Below are positions 1-10,334 of a stretch of DNA of 64,000 nt, in pieces (the stretch's first letter is position 1; each line of letters starts with the position of its first letter). The DNA comes from Euwallacea fornicatus. Lineage: Eukaryota; Arthropoda; Insecta; Coleoptera; Curculionidae. The notes under the pieces were generated by a model, which was given only the letters and a program-made list of their open reading frames with translations, was not told where the DNA came from and did not search any database. Location of the stretch: assembly GCF_040115645.1 (NCBI RefSeq), contig NC_089567.1, positions 1,860,001 through 1,924,000 of the forward strand. The letters are read 5' to 3'. The position numbers were made by a program, and so were the translations under genes.

Positions 1-142
1 ATATACCGGGTGTCTGAAAAAAGTAACGTTGCACAAAAACCTAATTATGATTTTGAAATGAGATATCTTTAACAATTTTTGAAATAATGGAATACACATT
101 TTTAGTTTTTCATAGTTATAAGAGGACTAAACCTGCTATTTA

Positions 143-1553
143 CACAGGGTGTTTCCTAAATGTTAGGCAGAAGCTTAGGGGGCTATTCTCTGAGTAATTT
201 TAAGAATTGTTTGTCCTTTGATGATTTCAGGAAAAATGTTTTCTTCCCTAGATACGAGGCCATAAATGTTTATCGAACAAATTTTTTCTTTTTTACTAAA
301 ATGGTTAAAATGAACGAAGCAAGATAGTGTGAATCTCGAAAACACTAGTAAACACGTTGAACGTCATTTAATTTGAATAAGTTCCCAAATTTCTCACGTT
401 TAATCTTTTTTTTATGACGAATACCTATATGAATGCTAACATGACTGACATGCATTTCATGTATGGACTTGCCGATGGAAATTCCTAACGGGCCAGGCAA
501 TTTTACATCGAACGATTTCCGGATCTTAATGATCCCAATCGAAAAATGGTCGAAGGAATTCATCTACGTCTTCGTGTACATTAGGAGGTGGAGATGCAGA
601 AAGACCAATGACAGTGAGGGCGGCAAAATTGGAAGAAAATGTGCTAAACATAATAGAAGAAAATCCAGGTACTTTCACTAAAAAAATTGGAAGGGTTTTG
701 GACGTTAGTAATAAGACTGTGAGGAAAATTTTGAAGGAAAATTCGTTGCACCCGCACCACATACAACGTGTTCAGGCTCTTTTTTCCTACAGATTTTCCC
801 GTGAGGATTACATTTTGTCAATGACTTTTGCACACATTGGGACAAATTCTGCAACTACTATCGTTGATTCTTTTTACCGATGAAGCAAATTTCTCGAGAA
901 ATGCATTAAAAAATGTTCATAACAATCATGCAGAGGCCGAAGAAAATCCATACGAAGTAGTAGAAGTTAATTTCCAACACCAATTATCGTTAAACGTTTA
1001 AACTGGAATTATGGATGATTGGCCAATTGGACCAATATTTCTACCAGAGAGGCTTAAAGACCAAGTTTACGATAATTTTTTGGAACAGTCGCTTCCTGAA
1101 TTCCTTGAAGATGTACAATTGGCAACCAGAAACGCAATGTGATTTTTGCACGATGGAGCACCAGTTCATTTTAGTAACACTGCTCGGAACTTTTTATGGA
1201 AACAAACGGAGATAGCTAAATTGGTCGTGGTGGACCTCACTTATGACCAGCTGGATCCCTAGACTTAAACCCTCCGGACTATTTCCTGTGGGGTCGTTTA
1301 AAATCATTAGTTTACACTAATGCAGTGAGAAACCTGGAACATTTAAGAAATCGCATGGTTGATGGGTGTAATTCAATAAAAAACAGTCCTTGAACAATTG
1401 TTGTAGCTTTTAATAAATTTCATGAAAAATATTTATCGCTTTAAATTTAGGGAACGAAGTATTTTTCCTAAAATCGTCAAACGACAAAACATTTTTAAAA
1501 TTACTCATAAAATAGCCCCTTAAATCTTTGCCGGACATTTAAGAAACACATTG
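143..1553 (+). mobile_element. Decayed mariner/IS630-type DNA transposon with long terminal inverted repeats
   Basis: A 1.41-kb element bounded by TA dinucleotides at 141-142 and 1554-1555, as expected for a Tc1/mariner-superfamily insertion. The left arm (about 143-253) and the right arm (about 1444-1553, reversed) align over roughly 108 bp; shared blocks include GGGGCTATT and TGAGTAATTTTAA. The arms differ at many positions, so the copy is old. It holds a broken transposase reading in the plus direction. It lies left of the NR2E receptor exons and probably inside one of that gene's introns (inference). Confidence 0.85.
414..1390 (+). pseudogene. Broken transposase of the 143-1553 element
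   Basis: Reading across three frames gives the order of a mariner-like transposase with an N-terminal helix-turn-helix of the type common in insect genomes. The start region reads NMTDMHFMYGLADGNS (about 441-488), then a helix-turn-helix segment with KKIGRVLDVSNKTVRKIL (about 680-735). The first catalytic region DEANFSRNA lies near 870-895, the second HDGAPVHFSN near 1146-1175, and the third is recognisable only as PPDYFLWG near 1272-1295. Stop codons and frameshifts separate all of these parts. The gene is dead; the exact subfamily is not certain. Confidence 0.8.
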
Positions 1554-1639
1554 TATGCATATACTACAATAACTATTTATTCGGTAGTTAATGGCGCTTC
1601 GCTCTTTCCTATTTCAAGTTTCACAATATCTATTAAATA

Positions 1640-2560
1640 CGAGAACAGTCTCAGAAGTACCTGACGTAACACTTAAAGAAAAAAAAATGAAAAATTGACA
1701 TACTTTTCTCAGCGATGTTCTGTAACTTCTATAACTTATAGTAAGAACGTTCGAATGATTCAAAATCGGCATCGACCTCGGGCTCTACTTCTTCATGACC
1801 AAGTCATGTTTCATCGAGCCATTTCTTCAAGTTTGAAAATAGAAAATAATCTAAGAGGGCTAAATCTGGCGAATGGGAGGAATAAAGAAAAAAATCGAAA
1901 TTAAGTTGTTTGATTTTGGTCATCACGATGGCGAAAGTATGATTTAACCAAGACTTTCTTCTTTGCTAAATGTAGTTGTTTTTTCCAAATTTATTTGGCC
2001 AAACGCTCCAATAAATTTGTGTAATATTCTCAGTTTATTGTTTTTCCTTCAGAGAAATAGACAATAAAAATTATCCAAGGCCAACAGAAAAAACTGACGC
2101 CATCACCTTCCTTGCAGATGGAACGGTTATCGCCTTCCTTGGAGACGATTCTCCCCTTTGAGTCCATTCTTTTGAGTACTCTTTCGTCTCACGTGTGAAA
2201 TAATATATCCATGCTTCAACCATTATTACGAATCGGTGTAAAAATTTTGCTCTATTTCTGCGAAACTTCGTCAAATACTCTCTTAAAACATCTTCACGTC
2301 GTTGTTATTGTTCAATTGTAAGTAATAACGCTACCTATCTTGCGCATAACTTTCTTATATCCAATTATTCAGTTAAAATGCAATGCGCATCGCTTTTTGA
2401 AATAACGAAAAAGTCTTCTCATAGCGTTTTATGGATTTTTATTACAATTTCTAGAGTAGTTAGATCTGGAGTGTCATCAGGTCAACCTCTGCGGAGTTCG
2501 ACTTGACAGCTGGTACGACCACATCGAAACACTGCGATCCAATATTTTACAGTTATTAAC
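1640..2560 (-). pseudogene. Mariner transposase relic, minus strand
   Basis: Read on the minus strand, conserved mariner blocks appear in the right order: KLCAR followed by a degraded LLTIEQ block (about 2305-2350), then KFRRNRAKFLHRFVIM and YYFTRETKEYSKEWT (2160-2275), then VPSARKVMASVF (about 2085-2125), then a degraded YYTNLLERL / LAKKKVL stretch (about 1950-2025) and a carboxy-terminal part reaching about 1640. The expected DE pair before the YYFTRETKE block is altered (VEAWIYYF instead of the usual DE.WI.YF), and several frames and stops interrupt it. No clear terminal repeats were found, so the ends are approximate. It is different from, and probably older than, the neighbouring 143-1553 element. 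Confidence 0.78.
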
Positions 2561-2991
2561 GAAAGATCAGATTCTTCCGGCGTAGAATCTAACTCCGCTT
2601 TAAAGTTGGATAGACTAAGACCTTTTAAAGGAAAGTAGTGAGCCACGTATCGATTACCAGTTTTTCCATGTTAACAAAATCTCTAAAAGCGTTTACTAAA
2701 AACAGCTCCAAAACAAACACAAATCAACGGAGCACCCTCAAACGTTAGACATAATTCTTTTAAGGTTAGATCTTTGTAATATACGCAAATTTTCAATAAA
2801 AAATCGCCATCTGTTTGTCAGATGGGGTACTTCTGGAACTATTCTCGGAACATAAGGCAAGTTGCATTCACACGTCTCTTTCACCTCTACAGTTAATAAC
2901 GATGTGCTTGGTTAGAGTAAATTAAGATGAAATTTGTCTTGTTTGACATGGTCGTACCAAACTGTATTAAACAATTCAATCTCAATTTCAG
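2561..2991. other. Intron sequence upstream of the NR2E exons, no further feature seen
   Basis: I looked for an upstream ligand-binding or zinc-finger exon of the nuclear receptor here and found none. The stretch ends in a usable 3' splice site at 2990-2991. Confidence 0.5.
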
Positions 2992-3396
2992 GAAATCATG
3001 TGCCGATTCAGGCAAATCTCCCCAGATGGCAGTGAATGTGGGTGCATGAAAGCGATAATTTTGTTCACTCCTGGTAAGCAACCGCGCCCTGACTGCTTAA
3101 TGTTTATTTTATGGATAATTCCTTACCTACTAGAAACTGCAGGACTTTGTGACGTTCAGCCTGTAGAAATGCTTCAGGACCAGGCGCAATGTATACTAGG
3201 AGATTATGTCAGAATGCGCTATCCCAGGCAACCTACCAGATTTGGTAGGCTGCTCCTGTTGGTGCCTAGTCTAAGAGCTATCAGGTCTTTGACTGTGGAA
3301 TTGCTGTTTTTCAAGGAAACTATAGGGGAAATTCCCATTACTCAGCTATTGGGGGACATGTACTATATGGAGAAGTGTGCCACTGGGGGGCAGTAG
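2992..3396 (+). CDS. NR2E-class nuclear receptor, last two coding exons (partial, 5' part off window)
   Basis: The carboxy-terminal ligand-binding domain of a nuclear receptor. Exon 1 seen here is 2992-3073, the intron is 3074-3142 (69 bp, GTAAGC...CTGCAG, phase 1), and the last exon is 3143-3396 with stop TAG. Splicing turns the reading into a continuous receptor sequence: RFRQISPDGSE, MKAIILFTPGLCD, LQDQAQ, RFGRLLLLVPSLR, ELLFFKETIG and finally LLGDMY, the helix-12/AF-2 region. These match the PNR/tailless group (NR2E), best the PNR-like members (Hr51, Hr83 or NR2E6); I cannot decide between them without the DNA-binding domain. Upstream exons are expected left of position 1. NR2E receptors are nuclear transcription factors acting in eye and nervous-system development. 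A possible ATTAAA signal lies at 3444-3449. Confidence 0.85.
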   Translation, partial: EIMCRFRQISPDGSECGCMKAIILFTPGKQPRPDCLMFILWIIPYLLETAGLCDVQPVEMLQDQAQCILGDYVRMRYPRQPTRFGRLLLLVPSLRAIRSLTVELLFFKETIGEIPITQLLGDMYYMEKCATGGQ

Positions 3397-4723
3397 CATT
3401 AATAATTTTTTATGCTTAGTTTTCGCTAGTTTTCGAATATATCATTAAAATTAAAAAGATAATTAATTCCAGTGAATGTTGACAAATTCTAGTCTTTTTT
3501 CTGTGATATACCTTCATTACTTAAACTTATCTGTTTTATGTGTATATGTATTATTTGTAGTAAAAGTTAGATAATGTTTTATCTACATTGTGTGTATATA
3601 AAACATCCAAACTATATTGTGGTTCACTTAACAAATTTTAAAATCTATCGAATATCCGCCTCTGCAGGTCATTCCAAGTAAGACTGTACTCCCTTTTTTC
3701 TTGAGTCACCCCGTAGTTATTTCAAAAATTGGAAGCTGCGATTTTGTATGCTATTATGAATAGAAGTAAACAAGCGTTCCCACAGAGAATTCGATATAAA
3801 GTAAGAAAACGAGAATAAGAAGTCATATAGTCTGTATATAGTAAATTTATTACATCGTTTTTTTCGTGATGGTTTCAAAATTTTCTGATCTTAATTCTAA
3901 AGGTTTTCATGCAATTGAGTTATTTCTGTTCCTTTGGAATAAAGTACATATACAAACAAATCATCAAAATTTCAACAGACAAAAGGTGTAAGATTAAGAT
4001 GCCTTGTTCGCCTGATATACCATCTTTATGGTACACAAATAATCCAATTGAGTGAAAAAAATTAAAGATAAAACAACGAAACCCCATGCTTAGAAATCTG
4101 CAAGAAGTTTATTTAATCAAATAATTATGTACAGAGTATTCTAGTATGGAAATTGAAGTTTTATATTTAAGCTTTCTTGCTTTATATCCAGTCGTCGTTT
4201 TGAAGACATTTTTAAATTCTGTGGGGCACCAAAGCAGCTATTTTCAATTAATACGGACTGACTCAAATAAGCGTGGTGTTCAATCGTAGTTAGATCGCCC
4301 TGTACATAAAATACTTACATAACTGCTTAGGTAACGAAATATACATTTTTGTTTTTCTCAGGTGAATCTTTCAATTAGGCGCAGCATCGTTTTTCCCTTC
4401 ATAATTCGCAAATCCAAATAAAACTGGAATATTGAGAAATATAAAGAAACAAGGACGAACTAGATTATAAATATATAAAAGTAAAATTCAAATTCTATGG
4501 CATCATAAGAGATCACAGACGGAGTTTTACTGCATATGTTTTATAACCTGAACTAACCTGAAAAATATGGAATATTATTGTGGTGCTGACCAGTTTACTC
4601 ACTCTACGATGCTACGAGTAAGAATTACATTTTCCGCACGTATGAAAACTTTTAGTGAGGGATACTTACGTAGGTCAATAATTTTCTATTGCCTTTTGTT
4701 TTGTGGTCTTATGAAAATGTCTA
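3397..4723. other. AT-rich spacer, no gene seen
   Basis: It contains the short 3' UTR of the nuclear receptor and then AT-rich DNA. The only longish open frame (60 codons at 4567) has no recognisable protein features and is treated as chance. Confidence 0.5.
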
Positions 4724-4725
4724 TA

Positions 4726-5740
4726 CACAGGACGTTTCATTTAAAATAACACAAACGATATTATACGAAACCAAGCATAAAATTTAAAAAAGTTTTAACC
4801 AAACATGGCTTATTATGAAAAGGGACGTGCAGTGCACATAGGCAAATTTTCATTCAAGATCCCTTAAAGGGCATTTCACGACCACCTTTTTTTAATGGAA
4901 TTCTCAAAATCATAGTAAAAATGTCTTTTGAATATTATCTGTCGAACAAAAAAATCATGTTTTCACTAGAGTGCACTCGTAGTTTTTTTGAGATGAGGCT
5001 AATTATTTGTTAAAATTGTTAATTTAAATGTGAAAATGGAAAACTATTCCTTTATTCTTCAAAAATTTGTACTTACCGCATAGTTTAGAAGATATTCCTG
5101 CATATTACCATAATTCCTGAAAATGAATAGGACTTTATGATCCAGTCAACAGCCACGCAGATGACCTTACTTAATGCCATTCGACTTCTTTCTTTGAGAA
5201 TATCTTAAAGAAAAGTTGTACGTTCAAGTTCGAATAACACCGAATATTATGAATAACTGTATTAGAAGTATTTCAGGATCGTTTATTATGAAAATTGGAA
5301 AATGTCTCGATGTATAAGGTCAACATTTTGAGCATTTGTTCGACTGATAAATGTTTAAAAGTATTTTTACTATGATTTAGGGTTAATTTTTAGAATTTGT
5401 GTATTTTTATTTTCGATTAATAAAGTTTTTTCCGTATTTTTCGTCATGTGTTACTTCAAGTGTGACCTTCAATTTTTGTTGGCATCTAAAAATCGAGAAA
5501 TTTAGAGGAAAACTTTTCCAATAGAAAATATTTAAGTTTTGAAGCTCTTTGTAAATTTACAAAAAAAAATTAATGTTTCATTAAAAAAAAAGTTGACCTT
5601 GAAATATCCTTTACATGATCTTGAGGAAGAATTGACTTATATGGGTTACACGTCCCCTTTCATAATTAGTAATGTTTCTTTGAAACTTTTTTGATTTTAT
5701 ATATATTTTCAGAGATAATCGTTTGCGTGGCTTTACCCTG
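4726..5740. mobile_element. Non-autonomous Tc1/mariner-like element with about 100-bp inverted ends
   Basis: The first roughly 105 bases (CACAGGACG..., ending in ATGAAAAGGGACGTG near 4830) match, reversed, the last roughly 95 bases (CACGTCCCCTTTCAT... to CCCTG at 5740). TA flanks both ends (4724-4725 and 5741-5742). A second matched pair lies inside: AAATCATAGTAAAAATG near 4908 against its reverse complement near 5370-5395. There is no transposase-like coding, so this is a MITE or an internally deleted copy. Confidence 0.75.
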
Positions 5741-5742
5741 TA

Positions 5743-6547
5743 TATTTATGTATTTGTAAGTAAAAATTTGTTAATTAATATTGTTTAATAAGACAAGCAT
5801 GTTGGGGGTATAAGTTTTTTTGTAAGTATACGTTGCGAGGTGATGGTAGAAAAGACTGATACCTGATCAGTCTACTTCCTGTACAAGTAGGAATGATCAA
5901 TTTCAGAATGTATGAACATTTTCTGTAAACTTGAAATATAACCGTTGATATTATTATTTAAGACAGTAGCAGCAGTTGCTACTGTTGTAACTGTTTCCAC
6001 TTGTTTGTCTTCTGTTGAACACACGTCTTAAGATTTAAAGTAGACATTTGGGTCATAATAATATACTTTAAAACCTTGATATATAATATAGTATTGCCAG
6101 CTATCAGTCCTGATGTTGCCAATAAGAAACTTCCTCAAGTTTAACTCTACACCTAATTTCACATATGCCATGAAACTGTCTTAGAAACAACTGTAAGAAT
6201 TGTTCTATTCATATCATCACCTCTCTCCCGATTGGAAATTTTAAGACATATATCGAATTAGATAAGTGTATGAGACATTCTCTATAGGCAATAACTTTGA
6301 CCCAAATCAAAGTATAACGATACTGATGGAAAAACGTCAATTCAAAACAACACATTCAACAACCTAATCGATATTCGTGGTGTTTATGAAAAGAAGATAC
6401 TTGTCCTATAAATATCACCGAATATGTCCCACACAATGTCCTGTAGATAGGTATATCTCTATAGCAACGCCACTAATAAACAACTTCGATCTCAGACTGA
6501 AAATTATTCCAGAAACAAATCGATGGTATCCACTGTAGGAGTAAAAA
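5743..6547. other. Spacer containing the presumed promoter and 5' UTR of the CCDC181-like gene
   Basis: No coding sequence seen. A small hairpin with 7-bp arms (AGTAGCA / TGCTACT) occurs near 5965-5985. No clear TATA or initiator could be assigned, so the transcription start is unknown. Confidence 0.4.
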
Positions 6548-7946
6548 ATGTCTCTGGAAAGTGATTTGATTCTGAAACCAGACCAGGAAGACGAAGATGT
6601 TGGATGCTTTTGTAAGTACTAAAACAGCAGATTAGCAAAAAACATTTAGTTAACAACCAACTTTGGGCACAGTTCTTCAGCCAACATCCTCGCCCTATAA
6701 CATTACAGAAAAAGTGCAGCAAGCTAACTTTTTTCTATTCAATTCCACTCCTCAAACCTCGAGGTCCACCAAAGTGAAATTTCGCGACGAGCTTGTTTCC
6801 TTTGAACCTGATTTGACCGATGATGACGTCAACAGCATAGAGAGTGATGATCATGTAGATGATTTCCCATCAAGCAATGATCCCCATCAGGTAATAAAAT
6901 TGGACCAAGACAACGTCCCGTATAATACAATTTTAAGAGGAGAGGTAGACATCTTTGATATTGAAGAGGAAATTGACGAGGCAATAGTGGAGGAACTAAT
7001 TTTGTCGGATGAAAATTTCACTGAGGTAAAATGGCTTAATTTCGAAGTATAGGTAAACTATACTAGCAAATTCCAGAATGAATGTCCGAATGAAACTAAA
7101 AAGCCTATCCTATCTCCTAAAGCCAACGAGTTAAATATTAAAAAATGCACGAATTCTAATTCAGGGGGCTCCAAAAAATATTGTAAAAGGAGAAGACGTC
7201 CGCACCGAGAACTTAGACAGCAGCAAGTGCGTTGCAAGGAGCATTGCATTGAGAAGCTTGATGCGCATTTACTGATGTCTATAAAGAAATTGGAAATCCA
7301 CGAAAAGCCTCCAGTATGCAGTTTCTAAATCAATTTTTAATTCTTCAAACATGATTTTCAATTTATCAACTTTTAGCTCAATTTGCCACCTCTCCAACTT
7401 CATCAGCGCAAATGTTGCGACGACATCAAACTGGCGAACTCTGATAGAAATTTGCCCCATTACAATGGATCTAGATCAGAATATGGGTTGAGCTCTCGCC
7501 AAATTAAGAACAGAGACAGGTACACCGAGATGATTCGTCAGAAGGAAATTGCGAGACGAAAACTGATAGAAGATTATCGAGCTTTAAAAGTGCAACAAAA
7601 CGAACAAGTCTTTTGCCAATGGTTGAGAGAGGTATCAAAAAGGAACAAAGAGAGAATTCAGGGCGTAAAACACTCAGGAATTAGTTCAAGGTTTCGTGAT
7701 TTGTCTTACGGCAACAACTCAAATTTTACTGATAAGGGCATGGTGAAATACGAGAATAAAGGGCGTCCCAAAACTGCAGGATTTGTTCCGAAAACAAAAA
7801 AGAAAAAAAGACCACATTCAAGTCAATCTTGTGTTTATATAGAACTGTCCCCTAATCTTTTGAATAAGGGAGTACACATTGGCGACTTGCTCATAACCAA
7901 TTCCAAGGAGTTAAGCAAAAAGTTCCATATTTTAACAATTTCATAA
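6548..7946 (+). CDS. CCDC181: CCDC181-like coiled-coil protein (complete, four exons)
   Basis: Exons 6548-6611, 6673-7025, 7077-7313 and 7377-7946 join without frame conflict into 407 residues; introns are 61, 51 and 63 bp, all GT-AG (phases 1, 0, 0). The start ATG at 6548 is followed by an acidic amino end. Near residue 35 the sequence ITEKVQQAN then STKVKFRDELVSFE resembles the conserved vertebrate CCDC181 segment (EKIVQANKLL ... KLKFKDQLVDLE). A strongly acidic stretch (DLTDDD, EEEIDEAIVEE) follows. The C-terminal half is basic and helical, with LSSRQIKNRDRYTEMIRQKE and FCQWLREVSKRNKERI, like the coiled-coil repeats with a W in the AWL / QWL position of CCDC181. Vertebrate CCDC181 is a microtubule-associated protein of sperm flagella and cilia that binds Hook1; the same role here is inference. 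A poly(A) signal AATAAA lies at 8064-8069. Its identity rests on short motifs and needs a profile search. Confidence 0.65.
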
Positions 7947-8063
7947 CTACATTAGCATTTTTTCTACAACAATATGTTATTTTAATCAATGAACTCGCTC
8001 TTCCTTACCTATGAATACAACTTTATATATTACATTTATTTGTGCGAAATTTTAAAATCTCAT

Positions 8064-8069
8064 AATAAA
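8064..8069 (+). terminator. Poly(A) signal of the CCDC181-like gene
   Basis: AATAAA, 118 bp after the stop codon and on the same strand as the gene. Confidence 0.6.
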
Positions 8070-8127
8070 ATCCTTATTATGTAGCAACTTGTTGTTCCCG
8101 TATTTTTCTTTTGTCTACGTTTTTAAA

Positions 8128-8870
8128 ACTAATAAATTCTGAATTTTCCATGTCCATTTTAAAAGACACTTTGACAATGTTTCACAACAACCGATTTACC
8201 ACATATCTAGAATGACTCAAATTTAAGCAAACTTCATAACACTGATAACCCTGATTAACGTGCATATACTGAGAAATTATAAACTTCTTCATGTATATCG
8301 TAAAGGACACTTTGCTCTTGCATTATTTCACAAAAATCGATTGACTGAGTATCAAAAATAACCTGAATTCAACCAAACTTGACAGAAATCATGCTCCTAA
8401 TGTAATGTACATATCAAAAATTCTGTACGACCTATGTTCATTTTACAGGACACTTCCCGCTTACAATATTTCAGAAAAAACCGATTAACGAGACATCTTG
8501 TGCGACTCAAATTCAAACAAACTTGATGGTAATAATGACCTTGATGAGGTATATATACTGCTATATTATGAACTTCTCATATTCCTTCTAAAGAACACTT
8601 TTCTCTTACAGTATTTCGGAAGAATCGATTAGCAGAGCAAAAAAATTACTTAAATTAAAGCAATCTTTATGATAATGGTAAAACTGATGCGGTACATATG
8701 TTGATAAATTATGAACTTCTCATGTTCGTCTTAAAGGACAATTTCCTCTTACGATATTTCAGAAAAATGTATTAATCCGGTATCCAAAATATTCTGAAAT
8801 CGACCATTCCAGCAAAAATGGTGCCTCTGATACGATATATTACTGTTAAATACTAAACTCTTAATGGCAA
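8128..8870. repeat. Tandem array, period about 143 bp, five units
   Basis: Five diverged units follow each other head to tail. The recurrent motif (T)AAAGGACAC or a close variant starts at about 8160, 8301, 8444, 8589 and 8732, giving spacings of 141-145 bp. Each unit then carries a variant of ATATTTCAGAAAAATCGATT and, further on, CAAATTCAAACAAACTTGAT and TGATGAGGTACATATACTG. The array begins right after the poly(A) signal of the upstream gene. The units differ at many bases, so this is an old satellite fragment or the internal minisatellite of a mobile element. There is no coding. Confidence 0.85.
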
Positions 8871-9800
8871 GGTCAATATGTAAAATGTCGGAAACGAAAT
8901 ATGATTTGATAATACCGTTTATAGCGTATTTAGTCTTCAAAAATAAGAACTTTTTTTCGATTTAATCCATTTTGTACCTCTCACCGTTTCGGAGATAGCA
9001 ATAGTGGCTGTCTTTAAAATAAACATCTTGCAAAGATCATTAATATAGACGTTATTTCGGACAGGCAAACTAAAAGAAAACTATAATTAATTGAATGATG
9101 ATACTTCGCCATCTAGTAGAGGACCTGAATGACGCTTTTAATACATAGGAAGGGTTTTGTACAGTCCTGAAACCATTCATAATACTATATCAGGATAGAT
9201 GGCGCTCCAATAATGTGCGCCTCTAAAGTGCCTAGGTTGCCCACTTTAACGTATTATAAGGAATACTAATATCAGAAACAGCACAAAGATCAATCCATGA
9301 ATTATGTTCACAGGAATAAATAATCACATGTATTTATATTCACCATTCACTGAAGCACATTAGCAAGCATGCAAGAATGTAATTAATCAATCAAATAACT
9401 TAAAAAATATATGTATTCAAAATACAAATCGAACGTACTGGCAACCATGTGCTGAAAAACGCGCCAAGCTCATGTGATCAAAACGACTGACGTATGTTGC
9501 CCAGTGGAACAATATCTATTTTCACAGATATAAAATAAACATATTTTTTTTCTCGCGGTATTTCCACCTTAAAATAACTGTAGGAGCTAGTTATACATTG
9601 CACAAACTTCGTATTTTATGATATTTTACTTAAAAAATTAGAGTTATTAGGATATTTTTATTTTCTATTCGAAGGATATTTGTGATTGGCTTTGATAATT
9701 TGATCCACTGCATGGCACACGGCGCCTCTGTCTGAACTTTGCATGAACTGCTCAAGGTCATTGTAGTAAGTAATTGAAATAAATAGATTATCTGGCACTG
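8871..9800. other. Spacer, no gene seen
   Basis: AT-rich, with an isolated more GC-rich patch near 9100-9250 that could be an old repeat. No coding, RNA gene or clear terminal repeats recognised. Confidence 0.4.
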
Positions 9801-9807
9801 CTGCTTA

Positions 9808-9815
9808 TGACGTCA
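9808..9815. promoter_or_regulatory. Palindromic CRE (TGACGTCA) upstream of the REPTOR leader exon
   Basis: A perfect 8-bp cAMP/ATF-type response element, about 0.5 kb before the predicted first splice donor of REPTOR. Two inverted CCAAT boxes follow (ATTGG near 10018 and near 10049). Together they fit a promoter, but binding is not shown. CREBRF/REPTOR proteins work with CREB-like bZIP partners, so autoregulation is possible but speculative. Confidence 0.4.
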
Positions 9816-9989
9816 GAAAATTAACAAGGTTTCCTCCAATAAAAATTAAAAGGCCGTTGTAAATCGAGGTGTCCATACTCTGTATACCGTTCAAGTGTGT
9901 TATTTTCGCGAATTTCGAGGTGTGTTGTCGTTTTGAAACTGATTTTACAACAAAAATATACTCTGCCACTATCGATGTTTTGGTTGCCA

Positions 9990-10328
9990 TTTTGATCAAA
10001 ACAGAGACCTCGATGCTGATTGGTGCGTGGTGCGCTATCGCGAAGGTTATTGGCTACGTATCAGTTGACAAAGTCCATGTGACCTTTCAGCTACTTCCGT
10101 GGCCTCTCGATTTTTTGGCAATTTTGCTAGGAATACCGCAGTGTCTTAAGCTTATTTTGTGCCCCAAGAGTTTCCTTCCAAAGGTAGAAAAGTGTGCAAT
10201 ATAACGTGTTCAGTGACAATATGGTGCAAACCTACAATCGTTGATTATTGCAGACTCATTATGGTGTCCTAACCAAATATCTAGACTATTTTTAAACAGA
10301 TATTTCATCAATTTCAAGGTTTTTTCGG
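9990..10328 (+). promoter_or_regulatory. REPTOR: Probable REPTOR promoter and non-coding first exon
   Basis: The coding start exon of REPTOR begins after a splice acceptor (15872-15873), so an upstream leader exon must exist. A perfect donor (CG then GTAAGT at 10329-10334) closes a stretch that is richer in G+C than its surroundings and carries inverted CCAAT boxes. This makes it the best candidate, giving a first intron of about 5.5 kb. The open frame across this area (from 9869) is read as chance. The transcription start is not defined by the sequence. Confidence 0.45.
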
Positions 10329-10334
10329 TAAGTA

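Noticed and set aside
9869..10204. 111-codon open frame with hydrophobic segments
   Set aside because: No family features; it overlaps the likely promoter and leader exon of REPTOR and has no supporting splice structure.
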